DNA from: an uncultured Dialister sp.
Lineage (GTDB): Bacteria > Bacillota > Negativicutes > Veillonellales > Dialisteraceae
Length of the DNA: 35,302 bases
Assembly (NCBI GenBank): GCA_900314595.1
Contig: OMVW01000016.1
Coordinates: 1 to 35,302 of the forward strand
Direction of reading: 5' to 3'
The translations under genes were made by a program, and so were the position numbers. How positions within the stretch are numbered: position 1 is the first letter of the stretch; the number at the start of each line of letters is the position of its first letter. The notes under the pieces were generated by a model. That model did no database searches. It was not told the DNA's origin and was given only the letters and a program-made list of their open reading frames with translations. Below are positions 23,263 to 31,501 of the stretch, piece after piece.

Positions 23263-24684
23263 ATGGATTTCGAAAAAATTTATATCAATGGAGAATGGAT
23301 TCCCGGCGCTTCGGGAAAATTCATCGAAGTGGAAAATCCGGCCACCCGCGAAATTTTCGCAAAAGTGCCCGCCGGAAATGAGGTGGACGTGGACAAGGCA
23401 GCCAGAGCGGCTCACGCGGCCCTTCCTGCCTGGGCAGCGCTGCCCCTTTCTTCCCGGATTGAGCTCATGGAAAAATGGCTTGAAATTTTCCGGTCCCGGG
23501 AAGAGGAACTCATCGATGTGACCATCAAGGAGCTGGGTTCTCCCTGGGCTTTCACAAAGTCTTCCCAGGTGGAATACCAGTACGTCCGCACCCGTTCCTA
23601 TATCGATCTTGCGCCCACTGTGCCCATGATTGAAAAAATGGCCGCATCCACCACCTATCGCGAACCGGTAGGCGTCATCGGCTGCATTACTCCCTGGAAC
23701 TATCCGCTGGGCCAGGTCATCCAGAAAATCGTCCCCGCCCTTCTCATGGGAAATACAGTCATCCTGAAGCCTTCCCAGCACACGCCCCTTTCTTCCTACT
23801 GGCTGGCTGATGCTTTTGAAAAGGCAGGTTTCCCGAAGGGCGTATTCAACCTCATCCCGGGAAGAGGCGGCGAAGTGGGCAATGCCCTTTCCACCCATCC
23901 CCTGGTGGATATGATTTCCTTCACCGGTTCCACCGCAGGCGGTGTGAAAGTAGGCAAGAGCGCCCTGGACTCTGTCAAGCACATCAGCCTGGAACTGGGC
24001 GGCAAATCGCCTTACGTCATCCTGCCCCTCCCAAGCCATGACTATTCTGTGCCGATTCACCTCTGCTTCAATTCCATTTTCCTCAATTCCGGGCAGACCT
24101 GCACCGCTTTCTCCCGTCTGCTGATTCCGGAAAGTGAAAAAGAAACCATCGAAAAGCAGCTGGTGGAAATAGCCAGAGAATACACCGTGGGCGACCCCAC
24201 TGACCACAATGTAAAGCTGGGACCGGTTTCCTCCATGGCCCAGTACACAAAGATTTCTGATTATATTCAGAAAGGCATCGATGAAGGAGCCAAACTTCTC
24301 ATCGGCGGCCTTCCGCCGGCTCCGGATCATGGGTACTACATCTATCCCACCATTTTTACCAATGTGGACAATTCCATGACCATCGCCCAGGATGAAATAT
24401 TCGGACCGGTCCTCTGTGTCATTACTTATAAAGACGAAGAAGAAGCCCTTAAGATTGCCAATGACGTCCGTTACGGCCTGAACGCAGGAGTCTATGGACC
24501 GAAAGAAAAAGCTATTCAGCTGGCTCACGGCATCCAGGCAGGCAACGTTTATATCAATTCCAGCCCCAGAGATACGGCAGCTCCCTTTGGCGGCTATAAA
24601 GAAAGCGGCCTCGGCCGTGAAGGCGGAGTCTACGGGATGATCGAATTCACCCAGCAGAAAGCGCTTTTCGATACGGGGGATTGA
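23263..24684 (+). CDS. NAD(P)-dependent aldehyde dehydrogenase
   Basis: A 473-residue cytosolic enzyme of the ALDH superfamily that oxidises an aldehyde to the acid. Visible residues are Asn146 in ITPWNYP (oxyanion), Lys169 in VILKPS (cofactor), FTGSTAGG of the nucleotide fold, Glu244 in ELGGKSP and Cys280 in NSGQTCTA (nucleophile). The C-terminal PFGGYKESGLGREGG is also typical. The subfamily resembles broad-range or betaine-aldehyde-type members, and the substrate is not readable. AAAAGGAGGTTCATC precedes the ATG. It is a single-gene unit with a consensus promoter and a heptad-type terminator, and lies divergent to the arsAB operon. Confidence 0.92.
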   Translation: MDFEKIYINGEWIPGASGKFIEVENPATREIFAKVPAGNEVDVDKAARAAHAALPAWAALPLSSRIELMEKWLEIFRSREEELIDVTIKELGSPWAFTKSSQVEYQYVRTRSYIDLAPTVPMIEKMAASTTYREPVGVIGCITPWNYPLGQVIQKIVPALLMGNTVILKPSQHTPLSSYWLADAFEKAGFPKGVFNLIPGRGGEVGNALSTHPLVDMISFTGSTAGGVKVGKSALDSVKHISLELGGKSPYVILPLPSHDYSVPIHLCFNSIFLNSGQTCTAFSRLLIPESEKETIEKQLVEIAREYTVGDPTDHNVKLGPVSSMAQYTKISDYIQKGIDEGAKLLIGGLPPAPDHGYYIYPTIFTNVDNSMTIAQDEIFGPVLCVITYKDEEEALKIANDVRYGLNAGVYGPKEKAIQLAHGIQAGNVYINSSPRDTAAPFGGYKESGLGREGGVYGMIEFTQQKALFDTGD

Positions 24685-24725
24685 GTATCATTTTACTCTG
24701 AACGATTTGGTTCATTTTTCTGTAC

Positions 24726-24803
24726 CGTTCTTCGTTGTTCGTTATTCGTTGTTCGTGAAGATGGGCGCCGCAGGAAATTTGGAAGCGGCGCCCCTTTTAT
24801 ATA
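24726..24803 (+). terminator. Heptad array plus terminator of the aldehyde dehydrogenase gene
   Basis: TTCGTTG/TTCGTTA heptads (about 24727-24755), GTGAAGATG, then a perfect 9-bp hairpin GGGCGCCGC/GCGGCGCCC (24763-24793) and CTTTTATAT. Confidence 0.87.
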
Positions 24804-24848
24804 TTTTATTTTTATTTCTATCAATCAGGAACATGATTTTGAAAAATG

Positions 24849-24890
24849 AAAAACAGCAGTGAAGGAATATTTTCTTTACTGCTGTTTTCT
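24849..24890. terminator. Bidirectional terminator between convergent genes
   Basis: Inverted repeat AAAACAGCAGT...ACTGCTGTTTT (24849-24887) with T-runs on both strands. It lies about 60 bp past the tag stop codon and also backs up the aldehyde dehydrogenase terminator. Confidence 0.82.
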
Positions 24891-24951
24891 TTTTCGAAAT
24901 GAATCGTTTTCTATTATCGCGCTTCTCCACCACGGACCACGATTTAACATT

Positions 24952-25527
24952 TCATCTATATTCGCATCCCACCACATGGTCGTTAATGACTCCAATTCCC
25001 TGGAGATAAGAATAGATAATCGTAGGTCCCACGAATTTGAAGCCCCTTTTCTTTAAATCTTTGCTGACTTTTTCCGAAAGTTCATCCTGAGCGGGCATGT
25101 CTTCTGCCCTTTCCAGGTGGTGGTCAATGATTTTTCCTTCGGTGAAGTGCCAGATGTAGGCGTCGAAGGAGCCCCATTCTTTCTGCACTGCCAGAAAGGC
25201 CTTTGCATTGGTGACGGCGGAAGAAATTTTATTTTTATTCCGGATGATTCCGGGATTATTCCGGAGTTCTTCCAGCTTTTCCTCACTATAGGCGGCCACT
25301 TTCACCGGGTCGAACTGATCGAAGGCTTTCCTGTAGGCTTCTTCCTTCATAAGGATGGTGGCCCAGGAGAGGCCTGCCTGGGCTCCTTCCAACATAAGCA
25401 TGGCAAAAAGCTCCTGATCCTCGTGAACCGGTTTGCCCCAGCGGGTATCGTGGTACGTTTTATATTTTTCTGACAGTTCCGGCCGCATGGCGTCAAACCG
25501 CCAGTCGCATCGTCTGATTTCTTTCAT
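24952..25527 (-). CDS. tag: DNA-3-methyladenine glycosylase I
   Basis: A 191-residue base-excision repair enzyme that removes 3-methyladenine from alkylated DNA. The family pattern is complete: RCDWRF, then YHDTRWGKPVHEDQELFAMLMLEGAQAGLSWATIL, and the C-terminal GVINDHVVGCEYR. The N-terminal Cys, the YHD His and the C-terminal His and Cys are the expected zinc ligands. TGAGGACCT precedes the ATG. The gene begins 7 bp past the carbonic anhydrase stop, as third member of an operon with no obvious functional link between the three genes. Confidence 0.95.
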   Translation of the reverse strand: MKEIRRCDWRFDAMRPELSEKYKTYHDTRWGKPVHEDQELFAMLMLEGAQAGLSWATILMKEEAYRKAFDQFDPVKVAAYSEEKLEELRNNPGIIRNKNKISSAVTNAKAFLAVQKEWGSFDAYIWHFTEGKIIDHHLERAEDMPAQDELSEKVSKDLKKRGFKFVGPTIIYSYLQGIGVINDHVVGCEYR

Positions 25528-25533
25528 AGGTCC

Positions 25534-26091
25534 TCACAAATCCCAGAGGACTTTCCCCGTTTCGATATCATAGAGAGCCCCTTGTACCATTGCATCTTTA
25601 AAAGCAGGATTTCCGTCGTGGACGAAAGTTTCTCTGATTTCTTTCACTCCTGCCTGTACGTTCAGGACACTCGCCTTCCTCTCATCTTTTTCGTTTCCTA
25701 TGGCTTTCCTGATTTCATCCGTAATGAATCCCGTGTATCCATGAGCGCCGCCTGCCACGGCTGCCCCCACGGCCCCGCAGTGGGTATGGCCCAGAAGGAC
25801 CACGAGCTTCGTGTGGAGATGGTCCACCGCATATTCGATAGACCCCAGCTGGTGGTCATCGAGCACGTTTCCAGCCACCCGGATCACGAAAAGTTCGCCA
25901 AGGCCTGCCGAAAAGATGACTTCCGGAATGACCCTGGAATCGGAGCAGGCGATCACTACCGCATAAGGCTTTTGGCCATTTTCCGTCAGTTCTTTTCTCA
26001 TTTCTTTAGAAATATTTCCACGGAAATTCTTTCCGCCGGTATAGATTTCATTGCCTTCTTTCAGATAGTTCAGCGCCGTTTCTGCGTTCAT
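25534..26091 (-). CDS. Beta-class carbonic anhydrase
   Basis: A 185-residue zinc enzyme interconverting CO2 and bicarbonate. Zinc ligands are Cys49, His102 and Cys105 (ACSDSR and GHTHCGAVG), with the Asp51-Arg53 dyad present. FVIRVAGNVLDDHQLGSIEYAV is the conserved core. At this length it matches the compact bacterial beta class. In anaerobes it would supply bicarbonate for carboxylases. AGGAGGACCT precedes the ATG, and only 9 bp separate it from the upstream methyltransferase stop, so it is the middle gene of a three-gene operon. Confidence 0.95.
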   Translation of the reverse strand: MNAETALNYLKEGNEIYTGGKNFRGNISKEMRKELTENGQKPYAVVIACSDSRVIPEVIFSAGLGELFVIRVAGNVLDDHQLGSIEYAVDHLHTKLVVLLGHTHCGAVGAAVAGGAHGYTGFITDEIRKAIGNEKDERKASVLNVQAGVKEIRETFVHDGNPAFKDAMVQGALYDIETGKVLWDL

Positions 26092-26100
26092 AGGTCCTCC

Positions 26101-27318
26101 TCAAATGATCTGGAACAGGAAGAATTTCAGGTAATATGTCTCCGGCACGGTCAGAAGGATGGGATGGTCCGGCGCCTGCTGACGGCATTCGATCTGACGC
26201 AGCGTCACTCCCGCATCATGGGCCGCTTCTTTCAGCATCTGCAGGAAAAGTTCTTCTTTCATGAAATGGGAGCAGGAGCAGGTGGCCAGGTACCCTCCCC
26301 GGGGGAGGATCTTCATGGCCCGGTAGTTGATTTCCTTATATCCCTTGAAAGCAGAGTGGACGGTCTCACTGGATTTCGTAAAAGCCGGCGGGTCGAGGAT
26401 GATATAGTCGAATTCATGGCTCTTCGTCCTGTCCAGATTGGTGAGGTAGTCAAAAACGTCCGCTTTCACTGCCCTGATGGAAAGGCCGTTGATTTCTCCG
26501 TTATGGGCAGCCATGTCCACTGCTTCCTGTGAAATATCGAGAGCTGTCACGGAAGATGCGCCTCCTCTGGCTGCGTTCAGCGCAAAAGCGCCGGTATGGG
26601 TGAAGCAGTCCAGCACATGCCTCTCTTTTGCAATCTGCGCCGCTGCCAGGCGGTTGTATTTCTGGTCCAGGAAAAAGCCTGTCTTCTGACCGTTTTCCAC
26701 ATCCACCGTATAACGGATCCCATTTTCTACGATATCCACTAAAGTCTTTTCTGCAGAAGGGTCCAGGAGGGACGACTGATAGAACCTTTTGTACTGCTCC
26801 ATGCCTTCCAGTTCCCTGATTTTCACGTCATTTCTTTCATACACGCAGGAAACGGGAAGGTCCCTTTCCCGCAGCACTTCGATGAGCCCGTCCAGGAATT
26901 CCTTCTTATGCTTTTCCATACCCAGAGAAAGCACCTGCACCGAAAGGACATCCCCGAAGCGGTCTACGGTCAGTCCCGGCAGCTGGTCTGCTTCGCCAAA
27001 GACAAGGCGCATGCAGTCATAATCTTCTTTCCGCATCACCTGGAGACGGTAATCCACCGCATAGGCGGCCCGCCGCTTCCAGAAGGCTGCATCGAAATGA
27101 TCGTTTGCATTGGTGGAGAAAAGACGCACCGTTATTTTCGACCGGAGATTAAAGAAACCAAAGCCCAGGAATTTCCCTTTGGTGGAAAGCACTCTGACTA
27201 TATCTCCCGGGATTATTCCTTCTTCTATTTCTTTGATTCCCCCGTCAAAAATCCAGGGATGGCCGCCCTTCACGGCAAGCTCTGCCTGCTTTTTGATGAT
27301 GACTGATTTCATTTCCAT
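26101..27318 (-). CDS. Class I SAM-dependent rRNA methyltransferase (RlmI-like)
   Basis: A 405-residue enzyme with an N-terminal PUA-type RNA-binding domain (GHPWIFDGGIKEIEEGIIPGD within residues 20-45), a central linking domain, and a Rossmann methyltransferase. The latter has motif I as LDCFTHTGAFALNAARGG and motif IV as ILDPPAFTK. RlmI methylates 23S rRNA at C1962 in E. coli; the exact target here is an inference. GTGFFLDQ-like sequence (KTGFFLDQKYNR) is also typical. I start at the ATG at 27318, since GAAGGAG precedes it and lies inside the longer frame. A TGG-TAAAAT extended -10 is at 27352-27357. First gene of the operon with carbonic anhydrase and tag. Confidence 0.9.
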   Translation of the reverse strand: MEMKSVIIKKQAELAVKGGHPWIFDGGIKEIEEGIIPGDIVRVLSTKGKFLGFGFFNLRSKITVRLFSTNANDHFDAAFWKRRAAYAVDYRLQVMRKEDYDCMRLVFGEADQLPGLTVDRFGDVLSVQVLSLGMEKHKKEFLDGLIEVLRERDLPVSCVYERNDVKIRELEGMEQYKRFYQSSLLDPSAEKTLVDIVENGIRYTVDVENGQKTGFFLDQKYNRLAAAQIAKERHVLDCFTHTGAFALNAARGGASSVTALDISQEAVDMAAHNGEINGLSIRAVKADVFDYLTNLDRTKSHEFDYIILDPPAFTKSSETVHSAFKGYKEINYRAMKILPRGGYLATCSCSHFMKEELFLQMLKEAAHDAGVTLRQIECRQQAPDHPILLTVPETYYLKFFLFQII

Positions 27319-27375
27319 AATGGTCTCCTTCATAACGAATACTCTGCCTTTATTTTACCATACGGGGAAATACAG

Positions 27376-27402
27376 ACGTTAGCAGTTGGTGGTTAGCAGA
27401 TA
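27376..27402 (+). repeat. Short heptad array (GTTAGCA words)
   Basis: GTTAGCA GTTGGTG GTTAGCA GATAGTT run in 7-nt register, without an adjacent hairpin. It looks like a remnant of the array type seen elsewhere. Confidence 0.55.
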
Positions 27403-27529
27403 GTTTGGTAAAGGGCCAATCGTTGTAACGCCGTCTTGCCAGGAAAACATGAACCGGAAGTAAACTGTCTCCCTTTCTGGTTAAGTTCAAAGAATTCCAT
27501 TATAATAAAGAAAATGAAAGGAGTCTTCT

Positions 27530-28111
27530 ATGAATCTACTGAAAAAAATCATCCTCATCCTTGTGATCATCGCCGCGGCTGCCGGCGGCTGGTATGAATT
27601 TTACTGGCGCGCCTCCCCTGCCTATGCGGCCGGAGAAATCCAGCAGGCCTTCCAGCATAAAGACCTGCAGAAATTCAAAGAGCGGGTGGATATGGACAAA
27701 GTCTATTCCTATGCCGTAGACGATACGGCGGCCTATATGAAAGAAGACGGAAGAAGCGAATACAAACTGGCCGCTTCCCTCCTCAAAATGCTGAAGAAAC
27801 AGGCAGTGGAAGGACTTATAAAGGAAACGGAACGGCGCTTTACGGAAGAAGGAGAAAAAAATCCTTCCGGCAAGCCGGCGCAGATTGTGTACACAGCCCT
27901 GGGATCCGCTGCCATTTCCCTCACAGATATTGTAGACGTAAAGGAAGAAAACGGAAAAGCTTTCGTGAATGTGAAACTCCATGATAAAAAACTGGACAAA
28001 GACTTCACCTGGCGGGTGCAGCTCGAAAAAGACGTGAACGGCACCTGGACCGCAGTACGGGTCGTGAATCTTAAAGAATATCTGGCGGAGCGGAATGTGC
28101 TGAAAAAGTGA
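27530..28111 (+). CDS. Membrane-anchored protein, DUF2939-like
   Basis: A 193-residue protein with an N-terminal transmembrane anchor (LLKKIILILVIIAAAAGG) followed by WYEFYWRASPAYAAGEIQQAFQHKDLQKFKERVD. That pattern (a start with SP.YA, helices and a D-x-D-x-V turn) is typical of DUF2939. The remainder is predicted outside the membrane and rich in Lys/Glu, with a beta-strand-like C-terminal part (VNVKLHDKKLDKDFTWRVQLEKD). Function is unknown. AAAGGAG lies 6 bp before the ATG, and TATAAT is at 27501-27506. The gene is monocistronic and its stop codon (AAGTGA) forms the first unit of a heptad array. Confidence 0.75.
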   Translation: MNLLKKIILILVIIAAAAGGWYEFYWRASPAYAAGEIQQAFQHKDLQKFKERVDMDKVYSYAVDDTAAYMKEDGRSEYKLAASLLKMLKKQAVEGLIKETERRFTEEGEKNPSGKPAQIVYTALGSAAISLTDIVDVKEENGKAFVNVKLHDKKLDKDFTWRVQLEKDVNGTWTAVRVVNLKEYLAERNVLKK

Positions 28112-28185
28112 GAAGTAGTAAGTGGTAAGTACGTAGTGGTAAGTGATAAGTGAAAGATTGGCCGGCAAACCGGCCAATTTTTATA
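28109..28185 (+). terminator. TAAGTGG heptad array and terminator of the DUF2939-like gene
   Basis: The array of AAGTGGT/AAGTGAT-type words (28109-28153) starts with the stop codon itself. It is followed by a perfect 9-bp hairpin ATTGGCCGG/CCGGCCAAT (28157-28178) and TTTTTAT. Confidence 0.88.
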
Positions 28186-28231
28186 TGGGGCCTTTGGCTC
28201 CTGTCAGAGCGCAGCCAAGGTAAAATCATAT

Positions 28232-28290
28232 AAAAAAGCGGCGCTTCCAATAGATGATGCGCCGCACATTCACTTACCACTTATCACTTG
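28232..28290 (-). terminator. TAAGTGG heptad array and terminator of the YeaO-like gene
   Basis: Read on the minus strand: AAGTGATAAGTGGTAAGTG (28289-28271), whose first TGA is the gene's stop codon, then hairpin GCGGCGC/GCGCCGC (28265-28238) and TTTTTTATA. It mirrors the array of the convergent neighbour. Confidence 0.85.
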
Positions 28291-28640
28291 TCTTTCAAAT
28301 ATTCCTGAAGCACCACTGCCTGGTTGTGTTCCGTGTCCTTTGCGCCAAAGAGGAGGGTCACGGGACCTTCTTTCAGCTTTTCCTGCACCAGATCGATGAA
28401 ATGGGCCGTTTCTTCATTGGCGGAAAGTTCGGCCAGGTATTTTTCTTTAAATTCCTCATATTTTTCCGGTTCATGGTTGAACCATTTGCGAAGCTCCGGG
28501 GAGGGCGCGATATTTTTCTCCCAGACTCCCAGCTCCGCTTTCACTTTGGAAATCCCCCTTGGCCAGAGGCGGTCTGTTAAAATCCGAAATCCATCCTCTG
28601 CTGCCGGCGCTTCATAGACTCTTTTGATTCTGACGTCCAT
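28284..28640 (-). CDS. DUF488 family protein (YeaO-like)
   Basis: A 118-residue protein. ILTDRLWPRGISKVKAELGVWEKNIAPSPELRKWFNHEPEKYEEF is the hallmark of the YeaO branch of DUF488, and LLFGAKDTEHNQAVVLQEYL is the conserved end. The family's biochemical role is not known. I start at the ATG at 28640 (MDVRIKRVYE), which follows AGAAGGTC; the 21 extra codons upstream are not family-like. The stop codon lies inside a heptad array that leads straight into the terminator hairpin. Confidence 0.87.
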   Translation of the reverse strand: MDVRIKRVYEAPAAEDGFRILTDRLWPRGISKVKAELGVWEKNIAPSPELRKWFNHEPEKYEEFKEKYLAELSANEETAHFIDLVQEKLKEGPVTLLFGAKDTEHNQAVVLQEYLKDK

Positions 28641-28792
28641 CGATAAGACCTTCTTTCTATTCCTATTGTAACACGAAGGGTAAAAGAATATGGAATATTT
28701 CATATTTCCTAATCAGCTGCCTTTCTGAATCCCCCTTTCCCTCATAGATTTTCGATGAAAATACAATGAGATAAAATTCCCCATAAAAAATG

Positions 28793-28870
28793 GGCCTGCT
28801 TCACAAATTGTGCAGGCCTACCTTCCCGAGTCCCCCGACACCCCCGGGACTCCCGATAACCCCGATTCAA
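28793..28870 (-). repeat. Hairpin and 9-nt array module past the groEL terminator
   Basis: Hairpin GGCCTGC/GCAGGCC (28793-28818) and array of CCCGANNCC-like words (28822-28866), edge CGATTCAAAAG. On the minus strand the hairpin is followed by CATTTTTTATG, so it could act as a second groEL terminator. Confidence 0.8.
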
Positions 28871-28897
28871 AAGTCTTTTAAATCTTTTTATACATCA

Positions 28898-28936
28898 AAA
28901 AGAGCCGTGGAAAATGATTTCCACAGCTCTCTTTTA
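28898..28936 (-). terminator. Terminator of groSL
   Basis: Hairpin GAGAGCTGTGGAAA/TTTCCACGGCTCTT with T-run on the minus strand, about 30 bp past the groEL stop codon. Confidence 0.88.
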
Positions 28937-28966
28937 TATTTTATTTCAATGATTCATCCGGAAGGA

Positions 28967-30580
28967 TTACATCATTCCGCCCTGAGGCATCGGAGGCATA
29001 GCCGGTTTTTCTTCCGGGATATCGCCAACGATAGCTTCGGTGGTGAGGACCAGGGCAGCGATGGATGCAGCGTTCTGCAGTGCGCTTCTGGTAACCTTTG
29101 CCGGGTCAACGATGCCTACTGCCATCATATCTTCGTATTTGTCTTCAGCAGCATTGTAGCCGATTCCGTCGCCTGCTTCTTTGACTTTTTCAGCAACGAT
29201 TGCGCCTTCCAGGCCTGCATTGTCGGCAATCTGGCGTACCGGAGCTTCGATAGCGTGACGGACGAGGTTTACACCGGTCTTTACATCGCCTTCCGCTTCG
29301 ATGGAATCCAGTTTGTCCTGAATGTCCAGGAATGTGGTGCCGCCGCCTGCTACGATACCTTCTTCAACAGCTGCACGGGTAGCGTTCAGGGCATCTTCGA
29401 TGCGGAGTCTCTTGTCTTTCATTTCAACTTCGGTTGCTGCGCCGACTTCGATGACTGCAATGCCGCCGGACAGTTTAGCCAGACGTTCCTGCAGTTTTTC
29501 TTTATCGAAAGTGGAGGAAGTTTCTTTATACTGTTCACGGATCTGTTCTACTCTTGCGTGGATCATCTGAGGATCGCCATTGCCGCCAACGATGGTTGTA
29601 TTGTCTTTGGTAATGCGAACCTGATGGCAGGTGCCGAGGTCATCCAGGGTTGCGCTCTGGAGTTTGCGGCCCATATCGTCGGAAATGACATGGCCTCCGG
29701 TGAGGATAGCGATATCTTCGAGCATTGCTTTACGACGGTCGCCGAATCCCGGAGCTTTGACAGCTGCGCATTTCAGGGTGCCGCGGAGTCTGTTCACTAC
29801 GAGGGTTGCCAGTGCTTCGCCTTCCACATCTTCAGCGACGATGAGAAGTTCCTTGCCACTGCGTGCTACCTGTTCAAGGAGCTGGAGCATATCCTGGAGC
29901 ATATTGATCTTCTTGTCGGTCAGAAGGATGAATGGGTTTTCCATGACACATTCCATCTTGTCCGGATCGGTAACCATGTATGGGGAGAGGTAGCCGCGGT
30001 CAAACTGCATGCCTTCTACGATCTTCAGGCTGGTGCCCATGGTCTTGGAATCTTCAACGGTGATAACTCCGTCGTTGCCGACTTTTTCCATAGCGTCAGC
30101 GATGAGTCCGCCGATGGTCTTGTCTGCGGAGGAAATGGAAGCTACCTGGGCGATAGCTGCTTTGGTCTGAACCGGAACAGCTTTCTTCTTGATTTCTTCA
30201 ACGAGGACTTCTACTGCCTTTTCAATGCCCTTCTTCAGGACCATCGGGTTTGCACCGGCAGCAACGTTTCTCATGCCTTCATGAATCATGGACTGAGCCA
30301 GAAGGGTAGCGGTGGTGGTGCCGTCGCCTGCTACATCGTTGGTCTTGGTAGCTACTTCTTTAACGAGCTGGGCACCCATATTTTCAAATGGATCCTTCAG
30401 TTCGATTTCACGGGCAATGGAAACACCGTCGTTAACGATATTCGGAGCTCCGAATTTCTTGTCAAGAACTACGTTGCGGCCTTTCGGTCCAAGGGTAATC
30501 TTTACTGCATTTGCCAGCTGGTCAACGCCTTTCAGCAGGGCTGCGCGGGCTTCTTCATTATAAAGAACTTTCTTTGCCAT
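28967..30580 (-). CDS. groL: Chaperonin GroEL
   Basis: A 537-residue cytosolic chaperonin forming the 14-mer folding chamber. ATP-binding and family motifs are all present: ITLGPKGRNVVLDKKFGAP, VAGDGTTTATLLAQ, and AAVEEGIVAGGG in the equatorial domain. The C-terminus ends PPMPQGGMM, a shortened version of the Gly/Met tail. It lies 24 bp downstream of groES and is co-transcribed from the CIRCE-controlled promoter. Length and motifs give no sign of truncation. Confidence 0.98.
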   Translation of the reverse strand: MAKKVLYNEEARAALLKGVDQLANAVKITLGPKGRNVVLDKKFGAPNIVNDGVSIAREIELKDPFENMGAQLVKEVATKTNDVAGDGTTTATLLAQSMIHEGMRNVAAGANPMVLKKGIEKAVEVLVEEIKKKAVPVQTKAAIAQVASISSADKTIGGLIADAMEKVGNDGVITVEDSKTMGTSLKIVEGMQFDRGYLSPYMVTDPDKMECVMENPFILLTDKKINMLQDMLQLLEQVARSGKELLIVAEDVEGEALATLVVNRLRGTLKCAAVKAPGFGDRRKAMLEDIAILTGGHVISDDMGRKLQSATLDDLGTCHQVRITKDNTTIVGGNGDPQMIHARVEQIREQYKETSSTFDKEKLQERLAKLSGGIAVIEVGAATEVEMKDKRLRIEDALNATRAAVEEGIVAGGGTTFLDIQDKLDSIEAEGDVKTGVNLVRHAIEAPVRQIADNAGLEGAIVAEKVKEAGDGIGYNAAEDKYEDMMAVGIVDPAKVTRSALQNAASIAALVLTTEAIVGDIPEEKPAMPPMPQGGMM

Positions 30581-30604
30581 TTATGTCACTCCTATTAATA
30601 AAAA

Positions 30605-30892
30605 TCAGTCAAGAATTGCGAGCAGGTCTCTGGAACTTAAGAGCAGGTATTTTTCACCGTCGCCCTGGTCGATATCTGCACCGGTATATTTATCGAAAAT
30701 CACATGGTCGCCGACTTTGACGTCGAAGCCCTGACGAGTGCCGTTGTCCAGTACTTTGCCTGTGCCGAGAGCAACTACGATGCCTCTCTGCTGTTTCTTC
30801 TGTGCTGTATCCGGGATCAGGATGCCGCCTCTGGTCTGTGTTTCTTCTGCGTCAACTCTAACAAGAATGCGATCTGCCAATGGTTTTAACAT
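30605..30892 (-). CDS. groS: Co-chaperonin GroES
   Basis: A 95-residue subunit of the heptameric lid of GroEL. LKPLADRILVRVDAEE at the start, TRGGILIPDTAQKKQQRGIVVALG (mobile loop and following strand) and VGDHVIFDKYTGADI are typical. I start at the ATG at 30892 after AAAGGAGGAATAAAC; the nine-codon longer frame starts inside the leader. It is the first gene of groES-groEL and follows a perfect CIRCE element. Confidence 0.97.
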   Translation of the reverse strand: MLKPLADRILVRVDAEETQTRGGILIPDTAQKKQQRGIVVALGTGKVLDNGTRQGFDVKVGDHVIFDKYTGADIDQGDGEKYLLLSSRDLLAILD

Positions 30893-30912
30893 GTTTATTC
30901 CTCCTTTTGCTA

Positions 30913-30939
30913 TTAGCACTCACTAGCATTGAGTGCTAA
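30913..30939. promoter_or_regulatory. CIRCE operator (HrcA binding site)
   Basis: TTAGCACTC (30913-30921), a 9-bp spacer, GAGTGCTAA (30931-30939): a perfect match to the CIRCE consensus, placed between the groES promoter and ribosome-binding site. HrcA repression of groESL is therefore expected. Confidence 0.97.
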
Positions 30940-30951
30940 CTTACGTTTTAT

Positions 30952-30980
30952 ATAATAACCGCTTTTGTCCATAAATGCAA
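30952..30980 (-). promoter_or_regulatory. groES promoter
   Basis: TTGCAT (30975-30980), a 17-bp spacer, TATTAT (30952-30957) on the minus strand, just upstream of CIRCE. Confidence 0.7.
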
Positions 30981-30989
30981 GGGGAATTT

Positions 30990-31460
30990 GCAAAAAAATG
31001 AGAAATTTTTGAAATGGCGGAAATATTTGTATATCCTGATACAGGAAGGAAGCGGAAAGATAATAGACTTTTGAATCGAGGTGGTCGGGGTGGTCGGGGT
31101 GGTCGGGAAGGTGTGCCGCTTTCGCGGCACGAGTTTTATATGGGGAATGTGCACAGACGGATTATTAGAGTTATTTGTCAATTTTACGTTCAAGTCAATT
31201 TCGATTATCGGATTGCGGATTTGGGATTGAGGATTTCGGGAAGGATATGGTTTCCTGCGGAAACCAATTTTCATAATGCACTTCGCGCGCGGGTCTGCAG
31301 CCCGCGACAGAGAATCTGAAGGATATTTGCAAATAATTATAAATTCAATGGAATTTCAAACTCCTCCTGTCTATAATCCCCATAAATAATCGGCGCCCAT
31401 CAGGGCGCCACATTCCCGCATTCCGCAATCCGAAATCCCCCATCCGAACAGACAAAAAGA
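30990..31460. repeat. Gene-free stretch with three repeat modules
   Basis: No gene. Module 31068-31160 (plus): CTTTTGAATCG edge, three GGTCGGGGT units, GGGAAGGTG, hairpin GTGCCGCTTTCGCGGCAC (31113-31130), tail GGGGAATGTGCACAG. Module 31208-31265: GGATTGC/GGATTTG heptads, GGGAAGGATATGG, hairpin GGTTTCC/GGAAACC. Module 31378-31440 (inverted): CCCCATAAATAA, hairpin GGCGCCCATCAGGGCGCC (31392-31409), CATTCCG heptads. A separate hairpin CGCGGG/CCCGCG lies at about 31287-31307. Confidence 0.8.
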
Positions 31461-31492
31461 AAAAGACCGATTGTTTGCACAATCGGTCTTTT
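31461..31492 (-). terminator. Terminator of the murB operon
   Basis: Hairpin AAAGACCGATTGT/ACAATCGGTCTTT (31492-31462) with T-run on the minus strand, 10 bp past the murB stop codon. Confidence 0.9.
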
Positions 31493-31501
31493 ATGATTCA
31501 A

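Noticed and set aside
28790..30598. 602-codon open frame on the plus strand
   Set aside because: It is antisense to groEL across its whole length; strong codon bias of groEL removes stops on the other strand. Its product is Cys/Phe/His-rich with no domain.
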